DNA of 38,713 nt from Thermodesulfovibrionales bacterium (GTDB lineage: Bacteria > Nitrospirota > Thermodesulfovibrionia > Thermodesulfovibrionales > Dissulfurispiraceae). Location: contig JASEGS010000016.1 of assembly GCA_030017995.1 (NCBI GenBank), forward strand, positions 1 through 38,713. Reading direction: 5' to 3'. Below the pieces are notes generated by a model, which was not told where the DNA came from, ran no database searches, and saw only the letters and a program-made list of their open reading frames with translations. Positions 33,709-38,713 of this stretch are shown here, in pieces. Made by a program: the position numbers and the translations under genes. The number at the start of each line of letters is the position of its first letter. Position 1 is the first letter of the stretch.

Positions 33709-33723
33709 GTTTTTGGAGGTTTT

Positions 33724-34935
33724 GTGCCAACAACCTTTAAATGGACCGGCAAGACGATTAAGGGCAATATACAGAGCGGGGAGATGGCCGCAGACAGCAG
33801 GGAAGAGGTAATCTCCCTTCTCAGGAGACAGGGCATAATCCCTACAGTCGTTGCCGAGAAAAAACAGGCAAAAAAATTAGCAGGTCTGGGGAAAAGCAAG
33901 GTAAAAGATAAGGATCTTCTGGTCTTTACACGTCAGTTTGCTACTATGTTCAATGCAGGCATTCCTATTGTTCAAGGACTGGATATGCTTGCAAAACAGG
34001 TTGAAAACAGGAAATTGAAGAGAGTCCTTTCTCAAGTGAAGATTGATGTAGAGACCGGCTCCACGCTTGCTGACGCATTGAAGAAACAAGCAGGTATTTT
34101 CGATGATCTGTATGTGAACCTTGTGGCTGCTGGCGAGACCGGTGGAGTTCTTGACACTGTATTAATGCGGCTTGCCGTCTATATTGAAAAGGTCATGAAA
34201 CTAAAAAAAAAGGTCAAAGGCGCAATGATATATCCGGCTATTGTTATATCTGTTGCCATAATAGTTGTCGCAATAATAATGTTATTTGTTATACCGGTTT
34301 TTGCAAAGATTTTTTCAGAAATGGGGGCACAACTTCCAATAATTACAAGAATAGTTATTTCAATAAGTAATTTCCTTGCTGGTCCAGGTGGTGTAATTAT
34401 ATCTGCCGGGCTTGTCTCAGCGGTTTTTGGCATAAGGCAATATAGAAAGACAGAGGGCGGCAAAGACATGACAGACAGGATGTTGTTAAAGGTTCCTGTG
34501 GTAGGGAATTTATTTAAAAAGGTTGCTGTTGCAAGATTCTCCAGGACACTTGGCACGCTTCTTAACAGCGGAGTGCCTATATTGGATGGCCTTGAAATAT
34601 GCGCAAAATCTTCAGGCAGCAAGGTTGTGGAAAATGTTATATACCAAGTTAAGAAAGAGGTTACAGCAGGTAAGACTGTTGCAGAACCACTTTCTAAATC
34701 AGAGGTCTTTTCTCCGATGGTTGTTCAGATGGTTAGTGTTGGCGAGTCCACAGGCGCTCTTGACCAGATGCTTATAAAGGTTGCAGATTTCTATGACGAT
34801 GAAGTTGACAACGCTGTCACAAATCTTACCACAATGCTGGAGCCTATGCTGATGGTATTCCTTGGTGTTGTTATCGGCTTTATAGTTGTAGCCATGTATA
34901 TGCCTATATTCAAGATGGGAGAGCTTATTAAATAG
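33724..34935 (+). CDS. pilC: Type IV pilus inner-membrane platform protein (PilC/GspF family)
   Basis: 403 residues. The platform protein anchors the pilus assembly ATPases in the inner membrane. It has two PilC/GspF repeats, one from about 60 (VFTRQFATMFNAGIPIVQGL) and one from about 265 (RFSRTLGTLLNSGVPILDGL). Hydrophobic segments lie at about 168-200, 218-236 and 375-397 (IGFIVVAMYMPIF). The start is GTG, close behind GGAGG. pilB and pilT are not in the window; pilR is convergent and overlaps its end by eight bases. Confidence 0.95.
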   Translation: MPTTFKWTGKTIKGNIQSGEMAADSREEVISLLRRQGIIPTVVAEKKQAKKLAGLGKSKVKDKDLLVFTRQFATMFNAGIPIVQGLDMLAKQVENRKLKRVLSQVKIDVETGSTLADALKKQAGIFDDLYVNLVAAGETGGVLDTVLMRLAVYIEKVMKLKKKVKGAMIYPAIVISVAIIVVAIIMLFVIPVFAKIFSEMGAQLPIITRIVISISNFLAGPGGVIISAGLVSAVFGIRQYRKTEGGKDMTDRMLLKVPVVGNLFKKVAVARFSRTLGTLLNSGVPILDGLEICAKSSGSKVVENVIYQVKKEVTAGKTVAEPLSKSEVFSPMVVQMVSVGESTGALDQMLIKVADFYDDEVDNAVTNLTTMLEPMLMVFLGVVIGFIVVAMYMPIFKMGELIK

Positions 34936-36265
34936 AGTGTTTTGAAAGCCTGTATCTGAATTCTCTGAAAGACATGCCCAACAGTTCTGCAGCCTTTGTT
35001 TTTACGCCATTGGATTTATGCAATGCCTTCTGCAAAAACTCTTTTTCTATGTTTGCGAGATGTTCGTTCAGATTTATCCCTGTGTCAGGGATCTTCGTTT
35101 CAGGATAATATATATTTGGCGAGTGGTTTGGAGGCGTATATCTGAGATGGCCGTCTTCAGACAGTATTATCTCCCTTTCTATTATATTTTTTAATTCTCT
35201 CACATTGCCTTTTAATTCCTGCGTCATTATATAGTCTATAAAAGCAGGATCTATTTTGGCTATGGTCTTCTGAAACTTTTGGGAAAGAAGCCGGGCGAAG
35301 TGCTCTATAAGTATAGGTATGTCTTCCTTCCTTTCCCTCAATGGAGGGAGGTTCAATTCAAATGTAGAGAGCCTGTAATACAGGTCTTCCCTGAACCCTC
35401 CTTTTTCTATGTATTCTCTGAGGTTTTTATTTGTAGCAGACAGTATTCTTACATCAACCTCTATTTCGTTTGTGCTCCCTATTGGCATGATCCTTTTTTC
35501 TTCTAAGAAACGCAGGAGTTTTGTCTGAAGGGATTGGGGCATCTCCCCTATCTCATCTAAAAAAAGCGTGCCTCCATTAGCCTCGTCTACCAAACCCCTC
35601 TTGGATGTATATGCGCCGGTAAAGGCGCCTTTTGTATAACCAAAGAGCTCACTCTCCAGCAGTTCAGCCGGCAGGCTTGCGCAGTTTATAGCAACAAAAG
35701 GCTTGGCTGCCCTCTTGCTTTTGTCATGAATCGCCTTTGAAACGAGCTCTTTTCCTGTGCCGCTTTCCCCGATTATTAAAATGTTTGTGTCAAAAGGAGC
35801 GATCTTGTCTATTGTGTTGAAAACCCTTTTCATTGCTTCAGATTTTCCAACGATATGTTGATATGCATCTGCGTATTGCTGAAGCTCTTTGACCTTTTTC
35901 TGCAATATTATCTTTTCCTTCATATTTTTCAGGACAATCCTTATCTCATCCAGATTGAAGGGTTTTATCACATAATCGTAAGCGCCTAATTTCATGGCTG
36001 TTATTGCTGCTTCTGTTGATGTAAACGCAGTAATTACGAGAACTACACTATCAGGGTTTTGTTCTTTTATTGTCCTAAGAACATCAATGCCTGAGCCGTC
36101 TGGAAGCCTGATGTCAACAATGGCAAGGTCAAAATAATGTTTGCTCATAAGACTGTTTGCATCCTTTACGCACGATGCTTCATGAACCTCGAAATTTTCT
36201 TCAGAAAGAATTATCTTTAATACCTTTCTGATATTTTGTTCGTCATCTATAACTATTGCCTTCAT
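34928..36265 (-). CDS. pilR: Sigma-54 response regulator PilR-like
   Basis: 445 residues of the NtrC class. The receiver domain (1-120) has Asp51 in AIVDIRLPDG and Asp7/Asp8. The AAA+ domain has Walker A GESGTGKE, the sigma-54 contact loop GAFTGA, and Walker B GGTLFLDEIGEM. The Fis-type HTH is at the C-terminus (KTKAAELLGMSFREFRYRL). It is paired with a PilS-like kinase upstream. Two palindromic sites and a sigma-54 promoter lie before the pilin genes, so PilSR control of pilin is likely. Confidence 0.93.
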   Translation of the reverse strand: MKAIVIDDEQNIRKVLKIILSEENFEVHEASCVKDANSLMSKHYFDLAIVDIRLPDGSGIDVLRTIKEQNPDSVVLVITAFTSTEAAITAMKLGAYDYVIKPFNLDEIRIVLKNMKEKIILQKKVKELQQYADAYQHIVGKSEAMKRVFNTIDKIAPFDTNILIIGESGTGKELVSKAIHDKSKRAAKPFVAINCASLPAELLESELFGYTKGAFTGAYTSKRGLVDEANGGTLFLDEIGEMPQSLQTKLLRFLEEKRIMPIGSTNEIEVDVRILSATNKNLREYIEKGGFREDLYYRLSTFELNLPPLRERKEDIPILIEHFARLLSQKFQKTIAKIDPAFIDYIMTQELKGNVRELKNIIEREIILSEDGHLRYTPPNHSPNIYYPETKIPDTGINLNEHLANIEKEFLQKALHKSNGVKTKAAELLGMSFREFRYRLSKHSI

Positions 36266-36292
36266 ATGACCTCCGTTTGTCGCTTTATTTCT

Positions 36293-37450
36293 CTAAACCC
36301 TGTTGCCGGCTTCCTTAACAGGGAATACCACAGTAAATTTTGCCCCTCCAAGCGATGGTGATGCGCCCATAAGTATTTTGCCTCCAAATCCTGTTATCAT
36401 TCTGTTTGCAATTGCAAGACCAAGTCCTGTCCCATGAGACTTGGTAGTTACAAATGGTTCGAATATCTTGTCTTTTACAGCATCGCTGATCCCGGGTCCG
36501 TCATCTTCTATTTCAATGGCTATTTCTTTTTTGTCCGTGTTTTTCAGAGAGACCCTTATAGTGGAATTTGCAGCTTCCACAGCATTTTTCAGAATATTAT
36601 TGATGGCAACCTCCAGGAATGTCCTGTTTGCGGTAATCCTTAGAGGGATTACATTGAGCATTATCTTTTTGGCTGTATCCTGATGTGCGGCTAAAACCTT
36701 CAGCATCTCTGATAAATCCACCTCTTCAATGGGCGCATCAGAAGGCCTTGCAAACATGAGGAAGTCATTAACTATGTTTGTAAGCCGTTTTGTCTCGGAG
36801 CCGAGCATGTCTATGAAATCTTTGTCATTTCTGCCCTCTTTTAGAAACTGCATTGCTGCTGAAATTGATGCGAGCGGGTTTCTCAACTCATGCGCCAGGT
36901 CAGCGCTCACTCTGTATAGCTTCTCATATCCATGCATTCTGATCCTTTCTTCTTCAAGCTGCTTTATGTATTTCCCTTGATCTTCGAGCTTCTTTTTCAG
37001 ATTATCTCCTGCAAATGCAATCAGGAAAAAAGAAACAAGATGAAGGGAAATATTGAAAATATTTTCTTTCTCCATAATGGCGCTGTTTAAATAGTGTATT
37101 GCTGTATAAAAAAATCCAGCGATAAAAGGAAAACAATATATGGATTTTCTTATAAGAATTGACGCAAAGAAAATAGGAAAAAGATAGAGAAGGCTCAGGT
37201 ATGATTGGGCTTCTGAACTGATGTGTATCATTGCTGATATGAATATAATATCGAGAAGGAAGTCAAAGTAATTTATTTTGCTTAAAGACATAGCGAGCCG
37301 TATTGCAGCGATAAAACTATAGATGAAAAGTATAAACATTAATCTTGGGGCGGCATAAGGCATACCAACCATCTGAAATGAGATCAGCAAGGCTATGGCA
37401 ATGAAGAACCGGCCAACCCTGTAATAATTGAAGAAGGATGGGGAATACAT
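36293..37450 (-). CDS. pilS: Membrane histidine kinase PilS-like
   Basis: 385 residues with about six N-terminal transmembrane segments in residues 1-155 and almost no periplasmic domain, as in PilS. HisKA follows with LAHELRNPLASISAAM. The HATPase has the N box INNILKNAVEAAN, the G1 box DDGPGISD and the G2 box TGLGLAIAN. It is first in pilS-pilR, which reads away from the pilins. In known systems PilS senses pilin levels in the membrane. Confidence 0.92.
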   Translation of the reverse strand: MYSPSFFNYYRVGRFFIAIALLISFQMVGMPYAAPRLMFILFIYSFIAAIRLAMSLSKINYFDFLLDIIFISAMIHISSEAQSYLSLLYLFPIFFASILIRKSIYCFPFIAGFFYTAIHYLNSAIMEKENIFNISLHLVSFFLIAFAGDNLKKKLEDQGKYIKQLEEERIRMHGYEKLYRVSADLAHELRNPLASISAAMQFLKEGRNDKDFIDMLGSETKRLTNIVNDFLMFARPSDAPIEEVDLSEMLKVLAAHQDTAKKIMLNVIPLRITANRTFLEVAINNILKNAVEAANSTIRVSLKNTDKKEIAIEIEDDGPGISDAVKDKIFEPFVTTKSHGTGLGLAIANRMITGFGGKILMGASPSLGGAKFTVVFPVKEAGNRV

Positions 37451-37469
37451 AAAAATAGTTTAGATTTAT

Positions 37470-37484
37470 TGACAATTTTTGTCA
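37470..37484. promoter_or_regulatory. PilR-type upstream site 1
   Basis: A perfect palindrome TGACA-N5-TGTCA. Its centre is 118 bases upstream of the -24 GG of the pilin sigma-54 promoter. The TGTC core agrees with described PilR sites in Pseudomonas. Confidence 0.65.
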
Positions 37485-37504
37485 TTCGGGTTTAGGCCTT
37501 TATA

Positions 37505-37519
37505 TGACAAAAAATGTCA
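37505..37519. promoter_or_regulatory. PilR-type upstream site 2
   Basis: A second perfect TGACA-N5-TGTCA, centred 35 bases downstream of the first and 83 bases from the -24 GG. Same sequence class as site 1. Confidence 0.65.
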
Positions 37520-37593
37520 GTCCAAAGAAATAATATATTGCTTATAGAAATATTCTTTTAATAATCAGTTAATTATTATGGTAGTGTTATTTG

Positions 37594-37609
37594 TGGCATA
37601 AAAAATGCT
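37594..37609 (+). promoter_or_regulatory. Sigma-54 promoter of the pilin genes
   Basis: TGGCATAAAAAATGCT has GG and GC separated by ten bases, matching the -24/-12 pattern. It lies 122 bases before the first pilin ATG, downstream of two palindromic PilR-type sites, leaving a long leader that carries GGAGG at the end. Confidence 0.75.
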
Positions 37610-37730
37610 CTAAAAATATAAGTAACATTGAAAATGAGGAGGTGAAAGTAAAGAGAAGGTGGATTGTTGTGATATAATTTAAGCGGATAAAATGGCATTT
37701 GCCAAATAACCAATAACAAAGGAGGTTAGG

Positions 37731-38081
37731 ATGTTTAAGACAATCGCAAAAATGAAGGCAAGGGATGAAAGGGGTTTTACTTTGATAGAGCTATTGATCG
37801 TTGTCGCGATCCTCGCCATATTGGCAGCAATAGCTATACCTCAGTTTACCCAGTATAGACTAAAGGCGGCTAAATCAGCTTGCGCCTCTGGTGTTGCAAA
37901 CTGTATATCACAGGCTGCTGCTGCTTATGCTGATGCCGGGACAACAGGCGATACCACGTGCGCAGGATATGATGGAAATGCCGTAATTAATGTGGATGCC
38001 AACGGTGTTATTACCATGACAGCAGATGGTTGCAGTGTGAGTGCTTGCACATATGCAAGCACTCAGGTGCAGTGTCCGTAG
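37731..38081 (+). CDS. pilA: Type IV pilin (first copy)
   Basis: 116 residues, class IVa pilin. The charged leader ends RDERG, PilD-type cleavage falls before Phe16, and the mature protein starts FTLIELLIVVAILAILAAIA with Glu5 in place. Mature length is about 101. Six cysteines (SAC, ANC, TTC, DGC, SAC, VQC) follow the N-terminal helix, which suggests three disulfides. AGGAGG precedes the ATG. A 13-bp hairpin separates it from the second pilin. It is controlled by the adjacent sigma-54 promoter. Confidence 0.95.
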   Translation: MFKTIAKMKARDERGFTLIELLIVVAILAILAAIAIPQFTQYRLKAAKSACASGVANCISQAAAAYADAGTTGDTTCAGYDGNAVINVDANGVITMTADGCSVSACTYASTQVQCP

Positions 38082-38102
38082 TAAACTAAACTATGAACTT
38101 GT

Positions 38103-38133
38103 AACAATATGGGGCTAAATGCCCCATATTGTT
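38103..38133 (+). terminator. Hairpin between the two pilin genes
   Basis: A perfect 13-bp stem AACAATATGGGGC/GCCCCATATTGTT with loop TAAAT. The T-rich tail is short (TATTTATA), so it may only partly terminate and could set the ratio of the two pilins or protect the first mRNA end. Confidence 0.6.
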
Positions 38134-38142
38134 ATTTATAGT

Positions 38143-38478
38143 ATGAAAAAACTTTGCAGAAAACCAAAAGGCTTCACATTAATAGAATTGCTGATAGTAA
38201 TCGCCATTTTAGTAATTCTGGCAGCGATAGCAATACCGCAATTTACAAAGTATAGACTAAGCGCAATAAAATCAGCGTGTGCAATGTCCATTGCTGGGTG
38301 CATCGGAGGTGCAGCAGCCCTTTATGCAGATGCAGGCACAACAGGCCCTTATAATTGTCAGGGTAGAGATAACGATATTGTTATTAATGTGGATGCTGCT
38401 GGCATTGTATCTTTAACTGAAGATGGCTGCAACGCAAGCAATTGCGCATATAACAATTTTCTGGTAACCTGTTCTTAA
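38143..38478 (+). CDS. Type IV pilin (second copy)
   Basis: 111 residues. Leader MKKLCRKPKG, then mature FTLIELLIVIAILVILAAIA with Glu5. Closely related to the first pilin: the stretch ALYADAGTTG and the six cysteines after the helix are kept, plus one Cys in the leader. I choose ATG 38143, which gives a normal basic leader. The ATG at 38119 lies inside the hairpin stem, although a GGGG precedes it. With 38143 there is no clear Shine-Dalgarno, so it may be made at a lower level. It may be a tandem duplicate acting as a minor or alternative pilin. Confidence 0.88.
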   Translation: MKKLCRKPKGFTLIELLIVIAILVILAAIAIPQFTKYRLSAIKSACAMSIAGCIGGAAALYADAGTTGPYNCQGRDNDIVINVDAAGIVSLTEDGCNASNCAYNNFLVTCS

Positions 38479-38570
38479 AAGATAAAGCCCTCAGAGAATC
38501 TCCTGAATATGTTGTCACCATTTGCATTCAGCAGCATAAACAGACATTTAATAATCTTGTCGCATTGATA

Positions 38571-38629
38571 AAGGCTTTGCCAATGGCGCGTATTAGAAGC
38601 CGTGCCTGCTTTGCTCGATTGCGGATTCC
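38571..38629. repeat. Diverged direct repeat, right copy
   Basis: Second copy of the repeat at the left end of the window, with about 17 extra bases inside. The extra bases complete a hairpin in which CATTG faces CAATG. No gene is seen from 38479 to the end; a TATATATACATA stretch at the edge could belong to the promoter of a gene beyond the window. Confidence 0.6.
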
Positions 38630-38713
38630 CTATTTTGCATTTATCTAATATTTTGGTAAACTTATATATACATAGAGGAATGGAATAGAATTATCTCTAT
38701 ATTCTTTTTTTTT

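Noticed and set aside
1-38629. Circular molecule closed by terminal repeats
   Set aside because: The two end copies differ by substitutions and a 17-base indel, so they are not an assembly overlap.

Overview
The window reads as a bacterial chromosome segment of moderate GC from an anaerobe that has the bacterial (tetrahydrofolate-type) Wood-Ljungdahl pathway and type IV pili. The full-length AcsB with its own N-terminal part, the AcsC/AcsD/AcsE set, MetF with a MetV partner, and the NuoEFG-like module fit Nitrospirota (Thermodesulfovibrionia-like) or a related Desulfobacterota lineage. That placement is inference, because no ribosomal marker is present.

Layout. (1) 1-4.3 kb, minus strand: DNA polymerase I is split into a 5'-nuclease protein and a Klenow-like protein. 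Between the halves lie a truncated integron-type integrase and a REP-associated (RAYT/IS200-like) transposase element bounded by a perfect 24-bp inverted repeat. (2) 4.3-18.8 kb, plus strand: phosphatase and CooC, then acsE-acsD-acsC-acsB-cooS, then a soluble NuoE/NuoF/FeS/NuoG-like oxidoreductase, ended by a clear intrinsic terminator. (3) 18.9-20.9 kb, plus strand: frameshifted PilZ protein, hisG, scpA. (4) 20.9-24.5 kb, minus strand: rpiB-glyA-nrdR-tRNA-Gln-tRNA-Glu-amino acid dehydrogenase. (5) 24.6-26.8 kb: a CI-like HTH regulator divergent from a membrane histidine kinase with a CxxCH heme motif in its extracytoplasmic domain. (6) 26.8-28.9 kb, minus strand: argD-argF. (7) 29-33.6 kb, plus strand: second CooC, 5-formyl-THF cyclo-ligase, folE, folD, metV, metF, which is the methyl-branch and folate supply. 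(8) 33.7-38.5 kb: pilC, convergent pilR/pilS, and two tandem six-cysteine type IV pilins behind a sigma-54 promoter with two palindromic upstream sites.

How the genes work together. FolD, MetF/MetV and AcsE carry one-carbon units on tetrahydrofolate to the AcsCD corrinoid protein. AcsB and CooS make acetyl-CoA from that methyl group, CO and CoA. The CooC proteins mature the nickel enzymes, and the NuoEFG-like complex probably exchanges electrons between NAD(H) and ferredoxin. Formate dehydrogenase and formyl-THF synthetase are not in this window.

The least expected signals are: the polA split at the Klenow boundary; a recurring family of intergenic spacers built from tandem 7-8-mer words, often as inverted arms directly before a Shine-Dalgarno; a 135-bp cloverleaf-like palindrome before metV; the heme-c sensor kinase; and a pair of near-leaderless genes.
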